Program-made: the position numbers and the translations under genes | Origin: Chlorocebus sabaeus | Taxonomy: Eukaryota; Chordata; Mammalia; Primates; Cercopithecidae | Direction: 5' to 3' | DNA length: 64,000 bases | NCBI RefSeq assembly: GCF_047675955.1 | Contig: NC_132925.1 | Location: forward strand, 18,376,688-18,440,687 | Shown: positions 34,257 through 46,515 of the stretch, piece by piece | How the letters are laid out: each line of letters begins with the position of its first letter | Numbering within the stretch: position 1 is the stretch's first letter | The notes under the pieces: model-generated | Databases searched by the model: none | What the model was told of the DNA's origin: nothing | The model's input: the letters and a program-made list of their open reading frames with translations, nothing else

Positions 34257-37200
34257 GGTATTTCTATTTTATTTTTATTTCAATAGGTATTGGGGGAACA
34301 GGTGGAATTTGGTTACATTGATAAGTTCTTTAGTGGTGATTTCTGAGATTTTGATGCACCCATCACTGGAGCAGTGTACACTGTACCCAATTTGTAGTCT
34401 TTTATCCTTCACTCCCCTCCAACCCTTCCACCTGAGTCCCTTAAGTCCATTGTATCATTCTTATGCCTTGGCATCCTCATAGCTTAGTTCTCACTTTTAA
34501 ATAAGAACATACAATGTTTGGCTTTCCATTCCTGAGTTACTTCACTTAGAATAATAGTCTCCAACTCCATTCAGGTTGCTGAAAATGCCATCATTTTTTC
34601 CCCCTTTTCATGGTTGAGTAGTATTCAATAGTATACATTTTCTTTATCTAGTCCTTGATTGATGGGTGTCCTTTCCCCACTTTATGTTTTTCTTTGCTTT
34701 GTCAAAGATCAGCTGACTGTAAGTATTGGCATTATTTCCGGGTTCTTCATTTTGTTCCATTGGTCTATGTGCTTATTTTCATACCAGTACCATTCTGTTT
34801 TGGTGACTATAGCCTTATAGTATAGTTTGAAGTCAGGTAATGTGATGCCACCAAGTTTGTTCCTTTTGTTTAGTCTTGCTTTGGTTATGCCAGCTGTTTC
34901 TTGGATCTATATGAATTTTAGCATTGTTTTTTCTAATTTTGTGAAGAACGATGGTGGTATTTTGATGGGAATTGCATTGAATTTGTAGATTGCTTTTGGC
35001 AGTATGGTCATTTCCACAATATTGATCCTACCCATCCATGAGTATGGGATGTGTTTCCATTTATTTCTGTCATCTATGATTTCTTTCAGCAGCGTTTTAC
35101 AGTTTTATAGAGGTCTTTCACTTCCTTGGTTAAGTATGTTCCTAAGTGGTTTTTTGCTTGTTTGTTTTGTTTTGTTTTTGTTTTTGCTATTATAAAAGAG
35201 GTTGAGTTCTTGATTTGAGTTTCATCTTGGTCGCTGTCAGTGTATAGCAGTGCTACTGATTTGTGTACCTTAATTTTGTATCCTGAAACATTACTGAGTT
35301 CATTCATCAGATCTAGGTACTTTCTGGAGGAGTCTTTAGGGTTTTCTAGGTATATGATCACATCATCAGTGAACAGCAACAGTTTGACTTTCTCTTTACT
35401 GATTTGGATGTCCGTTATTTATTTCTCTTATCTGATTGCTCTGGCTAGAACTTCTAGTACCGTGTTGAATAGAAGTGGTAAAAGTGGGCAACCTTGTCTT
35501 TTTCCAGCTCTCAGGGGAAAGCTTTCAACTTTTCCTCATTCAGTATAATGTTGACTGTGGGTTTGTCATAGATGGCTTTTATTACCTTAAGGTATGTCTC
35601 TTCTATGCCAATTTTGCTGAGGGTTTTAATAATAAAGCGATACTGGATTTTGTCAAATGCTTTTTCTGCTTCTATTGAGATGATCATATGAGTTATGTTT
35701 TTAATTTTGTTTATGTGATGTATCACATTAATTGCTTGCATGTGTCAAACCATTTCTGCATCACTGGTACAAAACTCACTTGATTGTGGTGGATTATCTT
35801 TTTGATATGCTGTTGGATTTTGTCAGCTAGTATTTTGTTGAGGATTTTTGCATCTATATTCACCATGGATATTGGTCTGTAGTTTTCTTTTTTTTTCTAT
35901 CATGTCCTTTCCTGGTTTGGGTATTAGGATTATACTGGCTCCGTAGAATAATTTAAGGAGGATTCCTTCTTTCTTTATCTTTTGGAATCATTTCAATAAG
36001 ATTGGAAGCAATTCTTTTGTGAATATCTGATTAAATTCAGCTGTGAATCCATCTGGTCCTGGACTTTTTTTGTTGTTGGCAATTTTTTAATTACCATTTT
36101 CATAACACTGATTCTCATTGGTCTCTTCGGGGTTTCTATGTCCTCCTGGTTTAATCTAAGAGGGTTATGTATGTCCAGGAATTTATCTATCACCTCTAGG
36201 TTTTCTAGTTTGTGCATGTGAACATGTTCACATTAGCCTTGAATGATGTTTTGCATTTCTGTGATATCAGTTGTAATATCTCCCATTTCATGTCTAATTG
36301 AGCTTATTTAGATCTCTCTTCTTTTCTTGGTGAATCTCACTAACAGTCAATCAATTTCATTTGTCTTTTCAAAGAACCAGCTTTTTGTTTCATTTATCTT
36401 TTGTATTTTTTGTTATTGTTTCAATTTCCTTGAGTTCTGCTGTGATCTTAGTCATTTCCTTTCTTCTTGTGGGTTTGGGCTTCGTTTGTTCTTGTTTCTC
36501 TAGTTCCTTGAAGTGTGACCTTAAACTGTCTATGTGTGCTCTTTCAGACTTTTTGATGTAGGTATTTAATGCTATGATCATTCCTCTTAACACTGCTTTC
36601 GCTGAATCTCAGAAGTTTTGATAGGTTGTGTCAGTATTATTGTTCAGTTCAAAGAATTTTTTAATTTCCATCTTCATTTTACTGTTGACTCAACAATCAT
36701 TCAGTAGTAGGTTATTTATTTCCAAGTATAAACATGGTTTTTAGGGTACCTTTTGGAGTTGATTTCCTATTTTATTCCACTGTGGTCTGAGGGAGTACTT
36801 GATATAATCTCAATTTTCTTAAATTTATTGAGACTTGTGTTGTGGCCTATCATATGTTCTATCTTGGAGAATGTTTCATGAGCTGAAGAATAGAATGCAT
36901 ATTCTGCAGTTGTTGGGTGGAATGCTATGTAAATATCTGCAAAGTCCATTTGTTCTAGGGTATATTTTAAGTCCATTGTTTCCATGTTGACTCTCTGCCT
37001 TGATGACCTGTCTAGTGCTGCCGGTAGAGTACTGAAGTCCCCCACTATTATTGTGTTGTCATCTATTTCATTTCTTAGGTATAGTAGTAATTGTTTTATA
37101 AATTCTGGAGCTCCAGTGTTGGGTGCATAAACATTTAGGATTGTGATATTTTCCTGTTGGACTAGTCCTTTTATCATCATATAATGTCCGTCCTTGTCTT

Positions 37201-37688
37201 TTTTAACTGTTGTGGCTTTAAAGTCTATTTTGTCTGATAAGAGGATAGCTATTCCTGCTTGGTTTTTGTGCCCATTGGCACGGAATATATTTTTCCACTC
37301 CTTTACCTTAAGTTTATGTGAGTACTTATGTGTTAGGTGAATCTCTTGAAGGTGTCAGATATTTGATTGGTGAATTCTTATCCATTCTGCCATTCTGTAT
37401 CTTTTAAATGCAGCATTTAAACCATTTATGTTTCATGCTATTATTGAGATGTGAGGTACTATTCTATTCAACATGCTAGTTGTTGCCTGAATTCCTTGGG
37501 GTTTTTTCCATTGTGTTATTGTTTTATACCCCCTGAGAGATTTATGCTATAAGGAGGTTCTAATTTGATGTATTTCAAGGTTTTGTGTCAAGATTTAGAA
37601 CTCCTTTTAGCAGTTCTTGTAGTGCTGGCTTTGAAGTGGCAAATTCCCTCAGCATTCGTTTGTCTAAAAAACACAGCATTTTTTTCCC
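34257..37688 (-). mobile_element. Older full-length L1 (L1PB-like), 3' part
   Basis: Contains the L1 3' UTR (ggtggaatttggttacattg, cccatcactggagcagtgta), then ORF2 in reverse. Endonuclease-domain text is at 36767-37180 (NITILNVYAPNTGAPEF, GDFSTLPAALDR, then SDHSG). Further left are RT remnants, including LFTDDVIIYLENPKDSS at 35340-35380. It ends at 37688 inside the ORF1 C-terminal region, where a younger L1 enters. Stops make it inactive. Confidence 0.9.
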
Positions 37689-40600
37689 TTTCCTTATTTT
37701 TTATTATTATTATTATACTTTAAGTTCGGGAGTACATGTGCAAAATGTGCAGGTGTGTTACATAGATACACACATGCCATGGTGATTTGCTGCATTCATC
37801 AACCTGTCATCTACATTGGTTATTTCTCCTAATGCTATCCCTCTCCTAAACCCCCCAAACCCCTGACAGGCCCTGCTGTATGCTGTTTCCCTCCCTGTGT
37901 CCATGTGTTCTCATTTTTGAACTCTTACTTATGAGTGAGAACATGTAGTATTTGGTTTTCTGTTCCTGTGTTAGTTTGCTGAGAATGATGGTTTCCAGCT
38001 TCATCTATGTCCTTGCAAAGGACATGAACTCACCTTTTTTATGGCTGCATAGTAGTCCATGGTGTCTATGTGCCACATTTTCTTTATCCAGTCTATCATT
38101 GATGGGCATTTGGGTTCATTCCAAGTTTTTGCTATTGTGAATAGTACTGTAATAAGCATATGTGTGCATGTGTCTTTATAGTAGAATTTATAATCCTTTT
38201 GGTATATTCCCAGTATTAGGATTGCTGGGTCAAATGGCATTTCTGGTTCTAGATCCTCAAGGAATCTAACACTGTCTTCCACAATGGTTGAACTAATTTA
38301 CACTCCTACCAACATTGTAAAAGCGTTCCTATTTCTCCACATCCTCTCCAGCACCTGTTGTTTCCTGACTTTTTAATGACCACCATTCTAACTGGCATGA
38401 GATGGTATCTCATTGTGGTTTTGATTTGGATGTCTCTAATGACCAGTGTTGGTGAACTTTTTTTCATGTTTGTTGGCCACATAAATGTCTTCTTTTGAGA
38501 AGTGTCTGTTCATATCCTTTGCCCACTTTTTGATGGGGTTGTTTGTTTTCTTCTTGTAAATTTGTTTAAGTTCCTTGTAGGTTCTGGATATTAGCCCTTT
38601 GTCAGATAGATAAATTGCAAAAATGTTCTCCCATTCTGTAGGTTGTCTGTTCGTTCTGATGATAGTTTCTTTTGCTGTGCAGAAGCTCTTTAGTTTAATT
38701 AGATCTCACTTGTCAATTTGGTGTTTGTTGCCATTGCTTTTGGTGTTTTAGTCATGAAGTCTTTGCCCATGCCTGTGTCCTGAAAGGTATTGCCTAGGTT
38801 TTCTTCTAGGGTTTTCATGGTTTTAGGTCTAATGTTTATGACTTTAATCCATCTTGAGTTAATTTTTGTATAAGGTGTAAGGAAGGGGTCCAGTTTCAGT
38901 TTTCTGCATATGGCTAGCCAGTTTTCCCAACACCATCTATTAAATGGGGAATCCTTTCCTCCTTGCTTATTTTTGTCAAGTTTGTCAAAGATGAGATGGT
39001 TGTAGATGTGTGGCGTTATTTCTGATGCCTCTATTCTTTTCCATTGGTCTATATAACTGTTTTGGTACCAGTATCATGCTGTTTTGGTTACTGTAGCCTT
39101 ATAGTATAGTTTGAAGTCAGGTAGTGTGATGCCTCCAGCTTTGTTCTTTTTGCTTAGGATTGTCTTGGCTATATGGGCTCCTTTTTGGTTCCATATGAAA
39201 TTTAAATTAGCTTTTTTCTAATTCTGTGAACAGTCATTGGTAGCTCGATGTGGATAGCACTAAATCTAGAAATTACTTTGGGCAGTATAGCCATTTTCAC
39301 GACATTGATTCTTCCTATGCATGAGCATGGCATGTTTTTCCATTTGTTTGTGACCTCTCTTACTTCCTTGAGCGGTGGTTTGTAGTTCTCCTTGAAGAGG
39401 TCCTTTACATCCCTTCTAAGTTGTACTTCTAGGTATTTTATTCTTTTTGTAGCCATTGTGAATGAGAGTTCACTCATGATTTGGCTCTCTTTTTGTCTAT
39501 TATTGGTGTATAGAAATGCTCGTGATTTTTGCACATTGATTTTGTATCTTGAGACTTTGCTGAAGTTGCATATCAGCTTAAGGAGATTTTGGGTTGAGAT
39601 GATGGGGTTTTCTAAATATACAGTCATGTCATCTGAAAACAGAGACAATTTGACTTCCTCTCTTCCTATTCAAATACTCTTTATTTCTTTCTCTTGCCTG
39701 ATTGCCCTGGCCAGAACTTCCAATGCTGTGTTGAAAAGGAGTGATGAGAGAGGGCATCCTTGTCTTGTGCTGGTTTTCAAAGGGAATGCTTCCAGCTTTT
39801 GCCCATTCAGTATGATATTGGCTGCAGGTTTGTCATAAATAGCTCTTATTATTTTGAGATACGTTCCATTAATACCTAATTTATTGAGAGCTTTTAGCAT
39901 GAATAGGTGTTGAATTTGATCAAAGGCCTTTTTTACATCTATTGAGATAATCATGTGGTTTTTATCATTGGTTCTGTTTATGTGATGGATTACGTTTATT
40001 GATATGCATATGTTGAACCTGTCTTGCATCCCAGGGATGAAGCCAACTTGATCGTGGTGGATAAGCTTTTTGATGTGCTGCTGGATTTGGTTTGGCAGTA
40101 TTTTATTGAGGATTTTTGCATCGATGTTCATTAGGGATATTGGCCTGAAATTTTATTTTATTTTTTCTGTTGTGTCTCTGCCAGGTTTTGGTATCAGGAG
40201 GATGCTGGCCTCATAAAATGAATTAGGGAGGAGTTCCTCTTTTTCTATTGTTTGGAATAGTTTCAGAAGGAATAGTACTAGGTCCTCTTTGTACCTCTGG
40301 TAGAATTAGGCTGTGAATCCTGGGCTTCTTTTGATGGGTAGGCTATTAATTACTGCCTCAACTTCAGAACTTGTTATTGGTCTATTCAGGGATACAACTT
40401 CTTGCTGGTTTAGTCTTGGGAGGGCGTATGTGTCTAGGAATTTATCCATTTCTTCTAGATTTTCTAGTTTATTTGCATAGAGGTGTTTTTAGTATCCTCT
40501 GATAGTAGTTTTTATTTCTGTGGGATCAATAGTGATATTCCCCTTTATCATTTTTTTATTGTGTCTGTTTGATTGTTCTCTATTTCTTCTTTATTAGTCT

Positions 40601-41196
40601 GGCTGGATCTTTTCAAAAATCCAGCTCTTGGATTCATTCATTTTTTTAACAGTTTTTCGTGTCTCTATCTCCTTCAGTTCTCCTCTGATCTTAGTTATTG
40701 CTTGTCTACTGCTAGCTTTTGAATTTGTTTGCTCTTGCTTCTCTAGCTATTTTAATTGTAATGTTAGGGTATCAATTTTAGATCTTTTATGTTTTCTCCT
40801 GTGGGCATTTAGTGCTATAAATTTCCCTCTAAACACCTCTAAACACTGCTTTAGCTGTGTCTCAGAGATTCTGGTATGTTGTGTCTTTGTTCTCATTGGT
40901 TTCAAAGAACTATTTATTTCTGCCTTAATTTCGTTATTGACCCAGTAGTCATTCAGGGGCAGGTTGTTCAGTTTCCATTTAGTTGTGTGGTTTTGAGTGA
41001 GTGATTTCCATTCTTTTGCATTTGCTAAGGAGTGTTTTACTTCCAATTATGTGGTCAATTTTAGAATAAGTGCTATGTGGTGCTGAGAAGAATGTATATT
41101 CTCTTGATTTGGGGTGGAGAATTCTATAGCTGTCTATTAGGTCTGCTTGGTCCAGAGCCGAGTTCAAGTCTTGAATATCCTTGTCAATTTTCAAGA
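37689..41196 (-). mobile_element. Younger L1PA inserted into the older L1, 5'-truncated
   Basis: The T-rich left end (ttattattattattatactt) and L1PA 3' UTR are followed by ORF2 in reverse. RT text is at 39670-40131 (IISIDVKKAFDQIQ, RQGCPLSSLLFN). The catalytic box reads FSDD at 39640 instead of FADD. The 5' break lies inside the endonuclease domain at about 41194. The reading on both sides is the ORF1 C-terminus of the older element, so this is a nested insertion. A short similar phrase (ctttcctt) at both edges may be the duplicated target. Confidence 0.92.
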
Positions 41197-43672
41197 CAGT
41201 ATCTTTCCTTCACTTATGAAGATTAGTTTTGCTGGATATAAAATTCTTGGCTGATAATTGTTTTGTTTAAGGAGGCTAAAGATAGGACTTCCATCCCTTC
41301 TAGCATGTAAGATTTCTGCTGACAAATCTGCTGTTTATCTGATAGGTTTTCCTGTATAGGTTACCTGATGCTTTTGCCTCATAGCTCTCTTAAGTACCTA
41401 GGTGATGAAATGTTTTTGTGATGAACTTCCAGGGTGTTATTTTAGCTTCTTGTATTTGAATGTCTAGATCTCTAGCAAGGTCAGGGAAACTTTTCTTGAT
41501 TTTTCCCTCAAATAAGTTTTCCAAACTTCTGTATTTCTCTTCTTCCTCAGGAACAGCAATTATTCTTAGGCTCCATCGCTTAACATAATCACAAACTTCT
41601 TGGGGGCTTTGGTCATTTTTCATTTATTATTTTTTTCTTTTTTAAGATTCAAAGCCTTGTTCAAAGACAATTCAAAAGCCTTGTCTTCAAGTTCTGAAGT
41701 TCTCTCTTTGACTTGTTTAATTCTATTTTTGAAAGTTTCCAGTGTATTTTGCATTTCTCTAAGTGTGTCTTTCATTTCTATAAGTTGTGATTGTTTTTTA
41801 TTTATGTTACCTATATCTCTGGAGATTTTTCATCCATATTCTGTATTATTTTTTAATTTCTTTAAGTTGGTTTTCACCTTATTCTGGCACCTCCTTAAAT
41901 AGCTTAATAATTGACCTTCTGAATTCTTTTTCTGGCAATTCAGAGATTTTTTCTGGGTTTGGATCCATTTCTCGTGAGCTAGTGTGATCTTCCGGGGGTG
42001 TTAAAGAATCTTGCTTTGTCATATTACCAGAATTATTTTTTCTGGTTTCTTCTCATTTGAGTAGACTATATCTATCAAATAAAAGATATGGGGTTCAAGA
42101 GCTGCTATTCAGATTATTTTGTCCCACAGGTTGATCCCTTGATGTGGTGCTCTCCCCCTTCCCTTACGGATGGGGCTTCCTGAGATTCAGACTGCAGTGG
42201 ATGTCATTGTTCTTCTGGGTCTAGCTACCCAGCAGCGCTACTGAGCTTTGGGCCAGTACTGAAGAGAGTCTGCAAGGAGTCCTGTCATGCGATCCATCTT
42301 TAAGTCTCTCAGCTGTGGATGCCAGCACCTGCTTCCGTGGTGGTAGCAGGGGACTGAAGTAGACTCTTTGAGGGTTCATGGTTGTAGTTTTTAGTGTGCC
42401 GATTTTCTTGAATGTTGGTTGTGCTAGCAGTGAAGTTGTCATCTGGACAGACACAGCACCTATGGTTAGCCAGGATGTTTCAGTGGTGGAATTAGCTGTT
42501 GTTTTCTCCTTTCTTGGAGCAGGGTTTTTCTTTTATGAGTTGCTATAATGGCTTGAGTTTTTGGCCTCCAGCCAGGAGACTTTCAAGACAGCATCAGCTA
42601 CAGTAGTATAGGGGAGATACAAGCTTGCTGTGATGTCACTTGGAAAAGTATTTGGATTTCTCAAGCGATGGGCGGGGCCATAGAGCTCTTGAATGATTGT
42701 ATCTTTTTTCTTTGGCTATCAGAGTGGGTAGAGAAAGACCATCAGGTCGGGGCAGGATTAGGGGAGTCTGAGCTCAGACTCTCCCTGGGTGGGGCTTGCT
42801 GCAGCTGCTGTGGGTGATGGAGGTGTGGTTCTCAGGCCAATGGAGCTATGTTCCCAGGGGCATAATGGCTGCCTCTGTTGCATCATATGGGTTCCCTGCA
42901 AAGTCGGGGAAAGCTGGCAATGACAAGCCTTGCTGGTCTCCTATGCAGCCAGCAAGGCCAGTCTCAATCCCACCATGCCCCACCAATAGCACCTAGTTTA
43001 TATCCAGGCAGCCAATGAGCAGTGCTGCGATCTTGCCCCAGGCTACAAGCTTTCTAGCTGAGAAAGCAAACAGGGCTTTCAGGCCCCACCCCTCCTTGCC
43101 TATCACAGCTTCTGTGCTGCTGTCTGCACTTCCCATTCCCTCCACCCCGGATTCTGCCCAGGAAAATTTGCACTTGGTCAAAATTATTACAAAGTTCAGC
43201 TGAAAGCTTTCTTCTACCTGTGGTCCTTCCCCAATTCCACTGGCAGCCATACCCATTGACTTCTGTGAGAAAACGTCAGAAATGGCTTCCCTGGGAACCA
43301 GGAATACCTACAGGGCTTTTTGTGTACTACTTCTACTTTATATTTTGCTCAGCTCTCTAAATTCTTTTCAGCTCTAGGTAAGGTTAAATCCTTCTTCCAT
43401 GATCTGGGTTTTCAGGTGCCCCAGTGAGGATGTGAGGATGTGTGTTAGGAGGTGAACTTTCCCCACTCACACTTTGGGCACTCACAGTTTCTCAGCTGTT
43501 TCACAAAGCGTGCATCAGCAAGCCACTTCTTTCAAAAGGTCTGTGGGCTCTTTCAGTTTTCCTCGTATGCCTGTGCTAGTTCTTGGCGTTCTTGGACTCA
43601 CTATGTGAGTCTCCACATGCTGTTCTGTTCATCCGAGAGGGAGCTGCAAGTTAGTCCCGCTTCCTGTCTGCC
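41197..43672 (-). mobile_element. Older full-length L1 (L1PB-like), 5' part with ORF1 and 5' UTR
   Basis: ORF1 can be followed in reverse from an ATG at about 42021 (MTKQDSLTPPEDHTSSREMD) down to about 41200, with stops. 42022-43672 is a relatively GC-rich 5' UTR that ends at ttcatccgagagggagctgc / cttcctgtctgccatttt, the true L1 5' start on the minus strand. With the inserted element removed, the older L1 is about 5.9 kb, i.e. full length. Confidence 0.88.
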
Positions 43673-44011
43673 ATTTTTTCAAAACACAAAAACTAATTTG
43701 TAGAACTTGTTAATGTTGCTAACACTTCCTTTTTACATTTTAATTATTTTAATTATTGACATATTACCTAAGTCCTAATATGCCATTTCCTGTCATCCAG
43801 GATTAATTGTCAACTGTCTGATTATCCAAAGTTTGGTGGACTAGAGAGTATTTATTTTATACATTCATCTCTGGGGACACCATTTATCTGCCTTCTACAG
43901 ATCATGCCCCTTCAGATCATATTCCTACACATTTCCAGCTCAGGAAAAGTGCTCTAAAGTTGGCACTGCTTATTTGCACAAGTCTGCTTTATCAGCAAGT
44001 CTATTTCAACA
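43673..44011. other. Unassigned spacer
   Basis: Nothing recognised. Confidence 0.5.
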
Positions 44012-44328
44012 CATAATTTTATTTTATTTATTATTTATTTATTTTGAGACAGAGTCTTGCTCTGTTGCCCAGGCTGGAGTGCAATGGTGTGATCTTGGCT
44101 CACTGCAACCTCTGCCTCCTGGGTTCAAATTATCCTGCCTCAGCCTCCCAAGTAGCTGGGATTATAGGTGCCTGCCACCACACCAAACTAGTTTTTGTAT
44201 TTTTAGGAGAGACAGGGTTTCACCATTTTGGTCAAGCCGTTCTCAAACTCCTGACTTCAAGTGATCTGCCTGCCTTGGCCTCTCAAAGTGTTGGCATTAC
44301 AGGCGTGAGCCACTGTGCCCAGCTAATT
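44012..44328 (-). mobile_element. AluS-like element, minus strand
   Basis: T/A-rich tail (ttattttatttattattta), then gagacagagtcttgctctgt, ending gtgagccactgtgcccagc. taatttta on both sides is the probable target duplication. Confidence 0.93.
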
Positions 44329-46515
44329 TTAAATGTTGGGTCATAAGTGATGCTGATTAAACATTTGAGAAGTAGAATGTAATAGCTATAGCCCATTCAA
44401 CTCTAGAGTCATACTAACTGTTGAAATATTAAATTTTTGTTTAATGTAACTCTCTGATTATAATTATAATATATTAAGATGGGACTCTATTAAGATTATG
44501 TACAGGAGAAGAAAAAAGTTATATGCAATACTAGGAAATTATTTTTATATCAGAGCAAATAAAAGACCTTATTTTACCTTCTGATGTGTCAGTCTTGTAT
44601 GTCTTTCAAAGATTTAAAACTGATATTATGATGAATTATTTCTATCAATTTGAAATCTCATAAATGTGTTATTTAAATAAAATTAAAAATAATAAAATTT
44701 TAACTATTTGAAAATATAATTTTCTACTTCTTTTTCAAAGGGGATAGCCTTGCTGGTGGGCTGGACTTATTCCTTTCTTCAAAAGATACGCATTAAATTA
44801 TAGCAAGAAAAAATGTATGCAGTGATACAAAAACAACAAAAATATACAATAAATTAACTACCTGTATTCAAAAGATATCTCACATGCATATACATAATGC
44901 ATGTATTCATAACTTTGTTCCATTTTCTGTAGCTCTTGAGTCACAAGTAGAAAAGGTTATATTTTCCTACAAACATTTATATTGTCCTGATACTATCAAA
45001 ATGTATTCATCCTCCTTGGGCCTTGGTAGTTAATGAATAACCCACTTTCAAAACTTCAGAAAACTGAATTTTAAAGATAATTTTTAAAATAATTGTAAAA
45101 ACTTTAAGAGTCTATAATGACAATTTGTTTTTTAATTTTTCTTAAAGAAACATTTACTAATGATTCATTCTATTAAACATTAAACATACAGTCTGCAACT
45201 TATACCTGAGTCTTTCCATGTTGGCTCTGCCTAATCAAGGACTTTGTAGTTTCCTAGGCAGTAGCAAAGATCAGTCATTTTTATTTCTTCAAAATTTATC
45301 TTAGGCTAAGCTTCTGGTTTCTGCTGCTCTTTTGCTGTCTATACTTCTTACAGTGCTAAGTTGGATAAGTTCAGAGTATTATATGGTACAAATATTTTTC
45401 CACATGGTGTCTTCTCACCTTCCCTGGAGATAACATATAAATGGCAACTCCAGTTTTCACCTAAGACTGATGTAAAGCATCACCCATTTCTTATTATGCT
45501 ATCCATCTATTTCCCTGTTTACAGTTTTTCCATTAATCAATTCAGAAGACTTTGTCTTTCATTTTTATTTTTTCCATATGTGCAAGATCTATCCCTTTAT
45601 TCAGCCAACCCACTTCTGAGGTTTGCAACATGTGAAGCATTAAGGTAGTGGTGCTGAGTTAAAACAAAAATTAAATAAGACCTAGTGTCAACTTGAAAGA
45701 GTAAAACTTGTATTCAAGAAGCTAAAATGTTTTAGACTAACCCATATGAAACCATTTTGTTAACCAAAAATAAAAAAATGGTATAATACTGGCACCTTAA
45801 TGGCACGTCAAAATATATTTTTTCACAAATAATTCCAATATGAGGCATGATCATCAAACTTTTCTTAAACCTAGAATCTCATTAAAATATCTTTGAGATA
45901 TTCCATAAGCAGATTGGCCCTCAGCCCTTGCTGACAGATTCAGCAGATCCTTCATGCAGACTTTGAGTTCTGCCTCACATCTCTCTCTAGAGGGGCCTCA
46001 ATCAAGTAGGGGCCATACCAGAAATGAAAAATATATTCTCCTTCTCATGCCAAATCCATCTCTCTCAAAACTAATTGTCAGTGATTGGATTTCAAGAGCA
46101 ATAAGATGTTAGATAGAGTTTAGTGTGTAGATGTTTAATGGGGAATGCCCTTGGAGTCAATTCTTATAGAAAGGATGAAAAAAAGGGATTTGGTAGCAAG
46201 CGAAATTCAATACAATAGACACTTGACAGCCTGAATCAATCCCACAGGAGTCCTGGACATAGAAGGGCTTCATAGATCTCATGGGAAAACAAGCAAACTT
46301 TTTTTTAAAAAAAGGAAGGAAAGAAAAATACTTTGAGGAAAAGAGACAAATCAGACAACAAAATAAAATTTCCAAAAGTAATCACATCACAAACAAATTA
46401 AAATTTATAGCATTCAAAATACAAGAATAGAAGCTATATAAAAGTGAAACTTAATATTAAAAATTTTGAAATTTTAAATTATAAAGGCAAATTTTTTTTA
46501 ACAATTAAGAATTAG
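44329..46515. other. Unassigned AT-rich intergenic sequence
   Basis: No gene or confident repeat found. A 95-codon open frame at 45361-45648 and a 72-codon minus frame at 46157-46375 show no recognisable domain. Confidence 0.5.

Noticed and set aside
36767..37180. 137-codon minus-strand frame as a free-standing gene
   Set aside because: It is the endonuclease part of a decayed L1 ORF2.
39392..39838. 148-codon plus-strand frame
   Set aside because: Antisense shadow of L1 ORF2 reverse-transcriptase sequence.
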